64,000 nucleotides of DNA from the NCBI GenBank assembly GCA_963556195.1, contig OY744525.1, forward strand, positions 44,706,648 to 44,770,647, given 5' to 3'. Positions within the stretch are counted from its first letter, which is position 1. Each line of letters begins with the position of its first letter. Both the position numbers and the translations under genes were made by a program. Source of the DNA: Sepiola atlantica. Its lineage: Eukaryota > Mollusca > Cephalopoda > Sepiida > Sepiolidae. Below, one piece after another: positions 54,791-64,000 of the stretch. The notes below the pieces were generated by a model that did no database searches, was not told the origin of the DNA, and saw nothing but the letters and a program-made list of their open reading frames with translations.

Positions 54791-54812
54791 TTTCCTACAT
54801 ATATACATCTAT

Positions 54813-54815
<3 letters not shown>

Positions 54816-54901
<86 letters not shown>
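54816..54901. repeat. (AT)n microsatellite
   Basis: About 40 AT units with one CA interruption near 54831. Confidence 0.95.
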
Positions 54902-54904
<3 letters not shown>

Positions 54905-54944
54905 TGTAATAGGAGAAATGTGTAAGAGCATATATATATTTTTT

Positions 54945-55211
54945 ATTCAATGGACACTATACATTATTATGATCATCCATCGCTACCTTCGGTTTCAAAG
55001 AAACACTGGAAACTCAACCCGAAGGGTTAAAGATATCTAATGTGACCCGTTCATCAGCCGATGTAATGATAGTGTATTTACACTATCATTACATTAGTTG
55101 ATGAATTGGTCACATTTGGCATCTTTTACCCTGTGGGTTGATTTCCAGTTTTTCCGTGAAACCGAAGGTAGCGATGGTATCATGATAATGTATAGTGTTC
55201 ATTGAATAAAA

Positions 55212-55212
<1 letters not shown>
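54945..55212. mobile_element. Short foldback (MITE-like) element
   Basis: TTATTCAATGGACACTATAC, CATCCATCGCTACCTTCGGT and ATGTAATGATAGTGTA on the left are inverted on the right as TACACTATCATTACAT, ACCGAAGGTAGCGATGG and TATAGTGTTCATTGAATAAA. The centre is near 55079. Arms are about 130 bp with small indels. No ORF. It sits between two AT-rich microsatellites. Confidence 0.8.

Positions 55213-55293
<81 letters not shown>
55211..55293. repeat. (CT)n(AT)n compound microsatellite
   Basis: About 17 CT units and about 24 AT units between the foldback element and the ribozyme-bearing SINE. Confidence 0.95.
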
Positions 55294-55296
<3 letters not shown>

Positions 55297-55460
55297 AATA
55301 TTTGTTTAGTTTATTATCTATGTACGTATACGTTTCGTCCTTTATAATCGGGACTCATCAGCATAGAGATATGACTATTCACTACTGGTCATGCGATTCG
55401 AAACCCCGGATTCCGAATAATTTATAACTCAAATCCTAGAACCACTGGGCCACCGCTGAA
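55290..55460 (-). mobile_element. tRNA-like head followed by a hammerhead, SINE-like unit 3
   Basis: Minus strand: TGGCCCAGTGG (55442-55452) is a perfect A-box consensus match, and GGTTTCGAATCG (55394-55405) is a close B box 47 bases on. The hammerhead at 55318-55366 follows 28 bases later, then AAATATTTATTATAT and the AT tract. The whole unit is about 165 bp and lacks an ORF. Confidence 0.8.
55318..55366 (-). ncRNA. Hammerhead ribozyme motif C (best formed)
   Basis: Minus strand: helix I CUAUG/CAUAG, 5 bp, all Watson-Crick. Core CUGAUGA. Helix II GUCC-CGAUUAUAAA-GGAC with the favoured G10.1-C11.1 pair. GAAA. Helix III CGUAUACG, self-complementary. Then UA, so the triplet is GUA. Every conserved core nucleotide is present. 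Confidence 0.88.
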
Positions 55461-55538
55461 TAGCGAATAAACAGTGATAATTTTAACACTTTATCCGGCA
55501 GCTTGACGTCATAAGAGCGTTCGACTTAATGAAAGGAA

Positions 55539-55571
<33 letters not shown>
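55461..55571. repeat. Spacer and (AT)n tract
   Basis: A short unassigned stretch, then about 17 AT units from 55541 that abut the left edge of the large palindrome. Confidence 0.8.
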
Positions 55572-55579
<8 letters not shown>

Positions 55580-55678
55580 ATTTTATGAAGGCTTACCAAA
55601 GCATTCCTTTCAAGACACCAATGATCACCATTAAAGATATTTTTTCTTACAAATACTATTTATTCAAATTAAATGTTT

Positions 55679-55735
55679 TTTCCTACACGTGTTTCACTAC
55701 CAAGCAGTTACTTGCTTGGCAGATCATCAGGGAAA
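55679..55735 (-). ncRNA. Hammerhead ribozyme motif D, inverted arm copy
   Basis: Same sequence as 60015-60071 on the opposite strand. See that entry for the fold. Confidence 0.7.
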
Positions 55736-57629
55736 TTAAATGTCTGGAATACTGGTTTCAACTGCCGACAAAACACAATGTGGCGTTGTAATAGTTGAGG
55801 TCACTTAAGAAAAGAAGAGGAAAAAAATAAAAATAAAAATAAAAGTCAAACTTAAAAAGCAAGGAAGAACAACGATAAGAAAAGAAAGTCATAGAAAAGT
55901 CTTAGAAAAGTAGCTTGTGCATTATTTCTTCCACCAAGCCAACAAGCAAGTAGTCGGTCCCAAATACATTCAATAAAACCACAAAACCGGAACAATGTGC
56001 GATAATACACTTTCACGTTAGCCGGTACAATGATGAATAAATCCCCCCCCCCCACAATAAAACAAAAGAACTAAATCATTCAAGATACCGCTCACAAGTT
56101 ACCATTCCAATCCAATGATAGTATGGGAATTCTAAATCCAATTTCTCACAAAGAAAAGTCAACACAAATGTTCGTCCGAGTTCAAAGAGTCTTATTTCAA
56201 TTGTTGATTTATTACCCTTCGAAATAAACACACGACGAGTTGAATGTCAATCCCGCAGAAAACTCCCTTCGATCAAAAAAAATCTTAATATAGAAACTAT
56301 TTATTCAAAATACTGTTTCTAAAAATATTTATTATTAAACCTATTCCCTATAGAAATTAATCATCTAGTGTCTGGGACGTCATTTTACATTTTGGGAAAA
56401 TATCCTTCATTTAATTAACTGCCGAATTATTATCGTTTTGTTGTTTAACGAAGCGAAAAAAGCCTATCCCGCAGAATTTGTTTTTAAAAAAATTATTCAT
56501 ATATCAAAAATAAACTGTTATTATAAAAAGGCCTTCTACAAAAATCTAGTTATTATTTTAAATCATTTAAAATATTTCCTTAACGGCTGTGTCTGTTTGT
56601 AACTCTCTGTGGAGAATATTATTCTATATTCCATAAATAAATGTTACAACGGAATATCGTTATCAGAAATCTATTTTCTATTTTGAAAAAAAACAAACTT
56701 TTTTTTAATGGACCGGTTTATTTTTTTGTCAACTTTACGGGAAAATATCACTCTTACTCGTTAAATGACAGGAGACTTTATTATTACTAATTTAAAATCC
56801 CGTACAAAATACTTTTTTTATAAAATTCAATTGTTTCTATTTTTAGAAATTAAGTCCGTGTCGGCATGCATATTTTTAAAATTATTTTTTCCTTAATTAC
56901 TTTTCCCCATTCCTGCCACCAAATTGTTTTATTTATTTTAATCTAATTAAAAACTAATTTAATTTAACCTAATTTAATTAAATAGTGATAGCATCCAGGT
57001 TGCTATTTCTTATTTTTCACTTAAAATTACTTGAAATCCCCAATGCATTTCGTATAATATATCTATTTCTGAGAATAAATTATGATTTATTATTTATTAT
57101 TCCACTATCTTTTTATATGTAACACAATTTCCCCCCTCTATTCCGCTGAATAAGTATTTACTATAGTTGACTATCACTGGGCCTTATTCCGATAGAATAT
57201 TCCTACCTTATCACCCCCAACCTAAGTCTCGAGTATCCGCTAATAATTGAATTAAGACATATCATAGCATAAGTACGTGATACTAATTCTCATCCTCCCT
57301 ATTATACACTAATTATTGCCCCAGATTGCCTCAGGAAGTGTCCATCCTGCCTATCTCTGCTGTAAGTTTATACTTCCCCCAATTCCCCTCCTATCCAGGT
57401 TTTAGGCTTGATAACAGGTAACGGTTTCTATGCAGACAGCATTGTAGTATTTCCTGCCTAGCGTTCAGTAAATTATCTCTAGATGTCATGATGTGGTACG
57501 ACTCCAATGCACATAGGTTGCATCTCTTCTTTTTGTTCGGTTTATATTTGTTAGCCCTCCCCAAAATTGACCATTTCAGTTCGAAAGGGTCTTGCCTAGC
57601 AATGAGGTTTCTCACAAAACGGCCAACAG

Positions 57630-58359
57630 CCAGCATATTAAGACTAATATCCCAAAGATTTTTTATAGCATAGTGGAAAAAAACTTTCCAAGGGATAGCA
57701 GATTGGGGGGAATCATTAACAAAAATACTGTAAAACTCTCTTATTCAACCTGTAGAAATATAGCCACATCCATCATAGGATATAATAATTCTAAGATAAC
57801 TAAAACAAGGGAAGCCATGTTCTCTTCTGGTGTTGATCCCAGTAACACCAGTTCAGTGAGAACCTCCATTATAAATAACCATAGTAGTAGAACATCCAGC
57901 AACGGCCCAGCACACAACTGTAACTGCAGAGCTTCTAACATCTGTCCACTGGGGGGGAACTGTAGAGTTTCAAGCATTGTCTACAAATGCGATGTGATAA
58001 CAGAGAGTAGTAGGAAATCATATATCGGTTCAACCGGGGGTGAGTTCAAAGATAGATTCAGAAACCACATGAGTTCCTTCAGGGGAGGCCAAAGGGAAGA
58101 CATAGATAGGCCTAACACTTCTGTTGGCCGTTTTGTGAGAAACCTCATTGCTAGGCAAGACCCTTTCGAACTGAAATGGTCAATTTTGGGGAGGGCTAAC
58201 AAATATAAACCGAACAAAAAGAAGAGATGCAACCTATGTGCATTGGAGTCGTACCACATCATGACATCTAGAGATAATTTACTGAACGCTAGGCAGGAAA
58301 TACTACAATGCTGTCTGCATAGAAACCGTTACCTGTTATCAAGCCTAAAACCTGGATAG
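57630..58359 (+). pseudogene. PLE-B C-terminal GIY-YIG endonuclease fragment, frame intact
   Basis: The open frame starts at 57592, but its first 13 codons are from the inverted arm. Homology begins with HIKTNIPKIFYSIVEKNFPR. Further marks are NKNTVKLSYSTCRNI, a cysteine knuckle CNCRASNICPLGGNC at about residues 108-124, IVYKCDV, SYIGSTGGEFKDRFRNHMSS with YIG at residues 144-146, and KKRCNLCALESYHIM near the end. This is the GIY-YIG nuclease of a PLE whose reverse transcriptase part was lost by 5' truncation. No stop or frameshift interrupts the fragment. The last 80 codons are repeated in the other arm at 57391-57636. Confidence 0.85.
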
Positions 58360-60178
58360 GAGGGGAATTGGGGGAAGTATAAACTTACAGCAGAGATAGG
58401 CAGGATGGACACTTCCTGAGGCAATCTGGGGCAATAATTAGTGTATAATAGGGAGGATGAGAATTAGTATCACGTACTTATGCTATGATATGTCTTAATT
58501 CAATTATTAGCGGATACTCGAGACTTAGGTTGGGGGTGATAAGGTAGGAATATTCTATCGGAATAAGGCCCAGTGATAGTCAACTATAGTAAATACTTAT
58601 TCAGCGGAATAGAGGGGGGAAATTGTGTTACATATAAAAAGATAGTGGAATAATAAATAATAAATCATAATTTATTCTCAGAAATAGATATATTATACGA
58701 AATGCATTGGGGATTTCAAGTAATTTTAAGTGAAAAATAAGAAATAGCAACCTGGATGCTATCACTATTTAATTAAATTAGGTTAAATTAAATTAGTTTT
58801 TAATTAGATTAAAATAAATAAAACAATTTGGTGGCAGGAATGGGGAAAAGTAATTAAGGAAAAAATAATTTTAAAAATATGCATGCCGACACGGACTTAA
58901 TTTCTAAAAATAGAAACAATTGAATTTTATAAAAAAAGTATTTTGTACGGGATTTTAAATTAGTAATAATAAAGTCTCCTGTCATTTAACGAGTAAGAGT
59001 GATATTTTCCCGTAAAGTTGACAAAAAAATAAACCGGTCCATTAAAAAAAAGTTTGTTTTTTTTCAAAATAGAAAATAGATTTCTGATAACGATATTCCG
59101 TTGTAACATTTATTTATGGAATATAGAATAATATTCTCCACAGAGAGTTACAAACAGACACAGCCGTTAAGGAAATATTTTAAATGATTTAAAATAATAA
59201 CTAGATTTTTGTAGAAGGCCTTTTTATAATAACAGTTTATTTTTGATATATGAATAATTTTTTTAAAAACAAATTCTGCGGGATAGGCTTTTTTCGCTTC
59301 GTTAAACAACAAAACGATAATAATTCGGCAGTTAATTAAATGAAGGATATTTTCCCAAAATGTAAAATGACGTCCCAGACACTAGATGATTAATTTCTAT
59401 AGGGAATAGGTTTAATAATAAATATTTTTAGAAACAGTATTTTGAATAAATAGTTTCTATATTAAGATTTTTTTTGATCGAAGGGAGTTTTCTGCGGGAT
59501 TGACATTCAACTCGTCGTGTGTTTATTTCGAAGGGTAATAAATCAACAATTGAAATAAGACTCTTTGAACTCGGACGAACATTTGTGTTGACTTTTCTTT
59601 GTGAGAAATTGGATTTAGAATTCCCATACTATCATTGGATTGGAATGGTAACTTGTGAGCGGTATCTTGAATGATTTAGTTCTTTTGTTTTATTGTGGGG
59701 GGGGGGGATTTATTCATCATTGTACCGGCTAACGTGAAAGTGTATTATCGCACATTGTTCCGGTTTTGTGGTTTTATTGAATGTATTTGGGACCGACTAC
59801 TTGCTTGTTGGCTTGGTGGAAGAAATAATGCACAAGCTACTTTTCTAAGACTTTTCTATGACTTTCTTTTCTTATCGTTGTTCTTCCTTGCTTTTTAAGT
59901 TTGACTTTTATTTTTATTTTTATTTTTTTCCTCTTCTTTTCTTAAGTGACCTCAACTATTACAACGCCACATTGTGTTTTGTCGGCAGTTGAAACCAGTA
60001 TTCCAGACATTTAATTTCCCTGATGATCTGCCAAGCAAGTAACTGCTTGGTAGTGAAACACGTGTAGGAAAAAACATTTAATTTGAATAAATAGTATTTG
60101 TAAGAAAAAATATCTTTAATGGTGATCATTGGTGTCTTGAAAGGAATGCTTTGGTAAGCCTTCATAAAATCACATATA
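58360..60178 (+). other. PLE-B 3' untranslated region
   Basis: About 1.8 kb of AT-rich sequence after the stop, without domain-bearing frames. Small frames at 59695-59898 and 59959-60165 have identical counterparts in the inverted arm and no recognisable product. The hammerhead lies near the end. Confidence 0.7.
60015..60071 (+). ncRNA. Hammerhead ribozyme motif D' near the PLE-B 3' end
   Basis: Helix I UUUCC/GGAAA, 5 bp. Core CUGAUGA. Helix II is long: CUGCCAAGC paired with GCUUGGUAG (one G-U) inside a U/U pair. GAAA. Helix III CACGUG, self-complementary without a loop. Then UA, giving a GUA triplet. The absence of a G10.1-C11.1 pair may lower activity. Confidence 0.72.
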
Positions 60179-60278
60179 AATGCTCTGTACTCTGTAATCG
60201 AGTATCATCGAGCTTGTTTTTTATTGGAACAACCCCGGTCTTCACTGAATGATCTATTTTATAAGTGAAAAATCTAAA

Positions 60279-60322
<44 letters not shown>

Positions 60323-60959
60323 GCTAGCTGTCCCAACCAGACTTTGCTCAGGATTATTAAACTTAATACAAGCTTTATTTTATAATTATTTTTATGTTGT
60401 CATATTCATGTTTACATAGACGCAGAAGTATAGTATGTATTTTTTAATGTATTACCAATAATTACTATAGCTTTTATGGCCAATTGCTCTACCAATAATA
60501 TTTGAACTTAATAATCCTTAACATTTTCTCATTGTTTGATTATATATGTTACTAATTCTCCCTCATGATAACTCTTATACATTGTATAAAACAATATTTT
60601 TTTTAATTTTTGTATTTGAGGTGCGACCTCCTACTTGTAATATTGCATAGACTTCTTTCTACTTTAAACCGCATGTACATCCCGAATTAAAGTTCCAGCC
60701 TGGTAAACTTTGATTTGAGGTTTAATAGTATCTACTTTCCTCATCGTTTCTATTTGCTGTATAAATGGGGATGTCGATCTGTATTCCATGGATGCTGTCT
60801 GTATGATTTTGCTTTTAACTTCGTGTTAACACCCTGTGCTGACGATGAAATCTAATATCAATAAAATATATTGGCTCTGAAACGATCGTACGCAAACAGT
60901 TGTTATGTTGAATTCTAGGAACACAATTTGAGCATGTAATTGTGGTTACATGGATCTAC
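60179..60959 (+). repeat. Unassigned; (AT)n at 60282-60316 and a CTAGCTGTCCCAACC-type terminus at 60322
   Basis: ATGCTAGCTGTCCCAACCAG then ACTTTGCTCAGGATTATTAA is a diverged form of the CTAGCTGT...CCGGCGTTGCCCGG termini seen elsewhere. No gene. Confidence 0.45.
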
Positions 60960-61005
60960 GTTATATATATATAAATATATATATATATAAATATATATAT
61001 ATATA

Positions 61006-61046
<41 letters not shown>

Positions 61047-61047
61047 T
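60960..61047. repeat. AT-rich minisatellite and (AT)n tract
   Basis: ATATATATATAAAT recurs four times, then runs into pure AT units. Confidence 0.9.
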
Positions 61048-61204
61048 CGTAATCGTCTTAGGAATGATCGTACAGCAAATATTTGTTGAGTTTGAATTTT
61101 TGGAAATAATGTGCTAATTTTATTTATCTCAACCTAAAAAAGCTAGATTATCTTTATGTTTATAGCCCGCTGCATTTGCCATAAATATAACTTAGTGTCT
61201 CCAT

Positions 61205-61389
61205 ATTACGTGATAATTTCTTATGGCCTAGAGGATAGAGTGAAATCGTGCAGAGTCAAAGGTTACTCGGTGAATCGGGTTCGCGCCTTGTGACCGTCTG
61301 AAATTATTAACCCTCCCTTATATATTGATGAGAGCATAAGCTTGAAACAACGTCGTCTGTAGGTAAATATAATTGAATATTTATTTATG

Positions 61390-61420
<31 letters not shown>
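61205..61420 (+). mobile_element. tRNA-like head followed by a hammerhead, SINE-like unit 4
   Basis: TGGCCTAGAGG (61224-61234) fits an A box and GGGTTCGCGCC (61277-61287) a B box. The hammerhead-like motif is at 61321-61363. The tail TAAATATAATTGAATATTTA is similar to that of unit 2 and the AT tract starts at 61398. Confidence 0.75.
61321..61363 (+). ncRNA. Hammerhead motif F, mutated core
   Basis: The core reads UUGAUGA, with C3 changed to U, which should reduce or remove activity. Helix II GAGC-AUAA-GCUU, GAAA, a poorly paired CAACGUCG in place of helix III, then UC and UGUAGG. UAUA/UGUA remains of helix I. It is a decayed relative of motif E. Confidence 0.5.
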
Positions 61421-61665
61421 CTGATGGCTAGAGTGTTTGCATAATGGCTAGAGTATTTGCTAATAGGTCAGGGAACAGGGCTTCAATCCTTAGCTGAGTC
61501 ATACCAAAGACTCAAAAATGGTACTTGATGCCTCCTTGCTAAACACTCAGCATTATAATGTGAGGATCAAGGGTAAGTGGAGTAATCCATGGAAAAGAGT
61601 TGTACCTTCCCCTATATCTCGGTGTAGTAGCCAACAAAAAGGGACTAAGTTCAGACTACCTGCCT
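61421..61665 (+). mobile_element. tRNA-derived SINE, second family, copy 2
   Basis: ATGGCTAGAGTGTTTGC is repeated as ATGGCTAGAGTATTTGC, giving a doubled A-box-like head. ACAGGGCTTCAATCCTTAGC is a B-box-like site. The body AGAGTTGTACCTTCCCCTAT then ATCTCGGTGTAGTAGCC matches 51625-51800. Confidence 0.7.
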
Positions 61666-62384
61666 ATGTAACTTCTTTAATTAACCGTTGAATTTCCACG
61701 GGTCCTTACATTAACTACAAGTATGTAATTCTTATTTGATGTGGAATTTACCTTCCTAATAAAGGTCACATTTTTAATATTCTACATTCAAGATGCAGGT
61801 TTGATGTGAAGCTTCTTTGAAGTGATTACATCGGCTGAATGGAAAGGGCAAGTGTCTGATGTGCGTACCATATCTAACAGAGAAACACTCTTTGCACCAG
61901 TAATAGCATCCTACTCGATAAGAACAGATGTGTCTGTGCGGCGGCTTCTTCATTGAAATACCTGTATTGATTTCATCTCTAAATATTATGCACATGTTCC
62001 TTGAATGTAACTGTGAGCTACTGTGGTCTATTATAATGTTCGTGAGACATACGCTCTGGTACTGACCCGCGGATATTACTTTATCGAAAAATTACTTCCT
62101 GATTGCATTGGTTTCAGTTTTTCAGAAAGATATTAAAACAATATGAAAAAAAATGAAATAAAAAAAAAATAACAGGGAAAGACGGATGGATTTGTTTTTA
62201 TTGTTGTTGTTTATTCAAACAACACAGTTCTTGTCATAATTAAATCTATGATCCAGAAACATTGTTTTCCTCCGGTGAATTTCATGACAACTGAACAAAA
62301 GAAAGATAGGAGGACTATTTCTTGAGATACGAAAGTGCTATCTCGAACTTAAGCATGAAAGACCAAAGTAAATTGAATTTTAAA
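61666..62384. other. No gene recognised
   Basis: The minus frame 61774-61995 has several Cys and His residues (GCYYWCKECF, SRCNHFKEASHQTC) but no spacing I recognise as a known finger. I leave it unassigned. Confidence 0.4.
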
Positions 62385-63500
62385 CTTATGTTTGACATAC
62401 CAAATACAATTTTATTTCAAACTTAAGCGTGACAAATAAAAAAATTCTATTTAAAACTAAAGTGTGACAGATAAAACGAAAATTCTATTTAAAACTAAAG
62501 TATGACAGATAAAAAAAAAATTCTATTTAAAACTTAAGTATGACAAATAAAAAGAAACTTCTATTTAAAATTTAAGTATGACAATTTTATTTAAAACTTA
62601 AATATGACAGATAAAAAAAAAATTCTATTTAAAACATAAGTATGACAAATAAAAAAAATTCTATTTAAAACTTAAGTATGACAGATAAAACGAAAATTCT
62701 ATTTAAAATTTAAGTATGACAATTTTATTTAAAACTTAAATATGACAGATAAAAATAAAATTCTATTTAAAACTTAGTATGACACTTTTATTTAAAACTT
62801 AAATATGACAGATAAAAAAAAAATTCTATTTAAAACATAAGTATGACAAATAAAAAAATTCTATTTAAAACTTAAGTATGACAGATAAAACGAAAATTCT
62901 ATTTAAAATTTAAGTATGACAATTTTATTTAAAACTTAAATATGACAGATAAAAAAAAAATTCTATTTAAAACATAAGTATGACAAATAAAAAAAATTCT
63001 ATTTAAAACTTAAGTATGACAGATAAAACGAAAATTCTATTTAAAACTTAATTATGACAATTTTATTTAAAACTTAAATATGACAGATAAAAATAAAATT
63101 CTATTTAAAACTTAGTATGACACTTTTATTTAAAACTTAAATATGACAGATAAAAAAAAAATTCTATTTAAAACATAAGTATGACAAATAAAAAAAATTC
63201 TATTTAAAACTTAAGTATGACAGATAAAACGAAAATTCTATTTAAAATTTAAGTATGACAATTTTATTTAAAACTTAAATATGACAGATAAAAATAAAAT
63301 TCTATTTAAAACTTAGTATGACACTTTTATTTAAGACTTAAATATGACAGATAAAAAAAAAATTCTATTTAAAACATAAGTATGACAAATAAAAAAATTC
63401 TATTTAAAACTTAAGTATGACAGATAAAACGAAAATTATATTTATACTTAAGTATGACAGATAAAAAGAAAATCCTATTTAAAACTTAAGATAAACATAT
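62385..63500 (+). repeat. Satellite array with higher-order repeat of about 200 bp
   Basis: The basic unit is about 30-38 bp, ATTCTATTTAAAACTTAAGT then ATGACAGATAAAA with variants (CATAAG, TTTAAG, ACTTAGTATGACAC). The variant that starts CGAAAATTCT recurs at 62476, 62691, 62891, 63029, 63230 and 63430, giving steps of 215, 200, 138, 201 and 200. The short step lacks one 62 bp sub-block. No ORF. Confidence 0.9.
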
Positions 63501-64000
63501 CAAACAAAAATGCTATTTTAATGCGAGAATAACTCTAAAAAAAAATCCGGGAATCCCAAAAAAACTCCTGCTCACACTCCTGAACCCCATTTAAGTATGT
63601 TTAATAAAATTTTTAATCTATAATTTTTTTTTAGTATAATCTTTACTTATTCAATACTGAACATTTAAACATTCGTATCATTTCATAACTAAGAATGAAG
63701 ATTCTTGCATCAACATACATATGTAGAGATGAGAAGTTTTTGGTGTTTAGATTTGAAGGAGTGTTATTTTGAATAATAGTTTATGTTGTCAAACACTAGG
63801 GGGAAGGTACTATTTGATAGTATTAGTGCTTTATTTCGTAAATAAAAAATTCTTCTGAATATTATTTTTAAGAATTTCAGTAGTTAAATGAGAAAGTAAG
63901 CAAATAGTATGTGAAAAAACCAGCTCCGCATTCGAAAAAATAATTAAATTATAAAAATGTATGTATCACACAATCAGAGTTTTAAAAAATATATGTGCCG
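63501..64000. other. No gene recognised
   Basis: AT-rich sequence after the satellite, with no supported feature to the end of the window. Confidence 0.5.

Larger units (their letters stand above)
55572..60178 (+). mobile_element. Penelope-like element tail (PLE-B) with a 2,058 bp inverted copy of its 3' region
   Basis: Arms 55572-57629 and 58121-60178 are reverse complements. Matching points at 55585/60165, 55852/59898 and 57391/58359 all sum to 115,750, so there is no net indel across the arms, and an 11-base poly(C) run has equal length in both. The 491 bp between them exists once and holds the start of the GIY-YIG region. The plus copy therefore runs 57630-60178: coding end, about 1.8 kb 3' UTR and a hammerhead 107 bases before its end. 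This is the inverted-tail structure known for PLEs, in what looks like a very young copy. Confidence 0.88.

Noticed and set aside
55852..59898. Identical 67- and 68-codon frames in both arms of the PLE-B palindrome
   Set aside because: Their duplication is due to the inverted repeat. They lie in the 3' UTR and show no recognisable features.
61774..61995. Cys/His-rich 73-codon minus frame
   Set aside because: No known zinc-finger spacing, and the plus strand is equally ambiguous. I found no evidence that it is coding.

Overview
This 64 kb window looks like intergenic, repeat-dense animal DNA. It is AT-rich, full of long (AT)n, (AC)n(AT)n and (CT)n(AT)n tracts, and holds no host protein gene, intact tRNA or rRNA that I can support. 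Every coding signal I recognise belongs to a mobile element: Penelope-like elements (PLEs) with C-terminal GIY-YIG nucleases, a PLE-related reverse transcriptase, a decayed mariner transposase, and the 3' ends of several LINE families. There are also 5S-rRNA-derived SINEs and tRNA-derived SINEs. This mix suggests a mollusc, quite possibly a cephalopod such as an octopus. That assignment is inference from repeat style, not from a diagnostic gene.

Layout. 1-1.1 kb: a PLE tail with an inverted copy of its own 3' end. 1.1-8.6 kb: tandem and dispersed repeats, a 5S-SINE head and a PLE GIY-YIG relic. 8.65-10.7 kb: a 2 kb reverse transcriptase pseudogene on the minus strand. 11.3-16 kb: LINE 3' fragments, a nested inverted repeat and a minisatellite. 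16.7-24.8 kb: tandem repeats, a 5S SINE and several copies of a tRNA-headed SINE. 25.0-26.3 kb: a mariner with both ends preserved. 27.2-28.5 kb: a second PLE-like foldback. 29-39 kb: SINEs, LINE tails and repeat families, some nested. 40.2-50.5 kb: LINE ends, twin foldback elements and ribozyme-bearing repeats. 51-55.5 kb: SINEs, a small foldback element and a ribozyme-bearing SINE. 55.57-60.18 kb: a PLE tail with two apparently identical 2,058 bp inverted arms. 61-64 kb: two more SINEs and a 1.1 kb higher-order satellite.

The most interesting layer is RNA. On both strands I find a dozen or so hammerhead ribozyme motifs. They have the CUGANGA and GAAA cores, a very small and often palindromic helix III, an NUH cleavage triplet, and helix I strands that change together between unrelated copies. 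Some lie in PLE tails, where hammerheads are already known. At least four lie about 30-165 nt downstream of a tRNA-like A box/B box head and are followed 19-35 nt later by an (AT)n tract. These look like small retroelements built as tRNA promoter, short body, hammerhead, AT-rich tail. Retrotransposition would have to be supplied in trans, perhaps by the PLE or LINE machinery present here; that last point is inference.

All coordinates of repeat edges are by eye and may be off by a few to tens of bases. No search or folding program was run.
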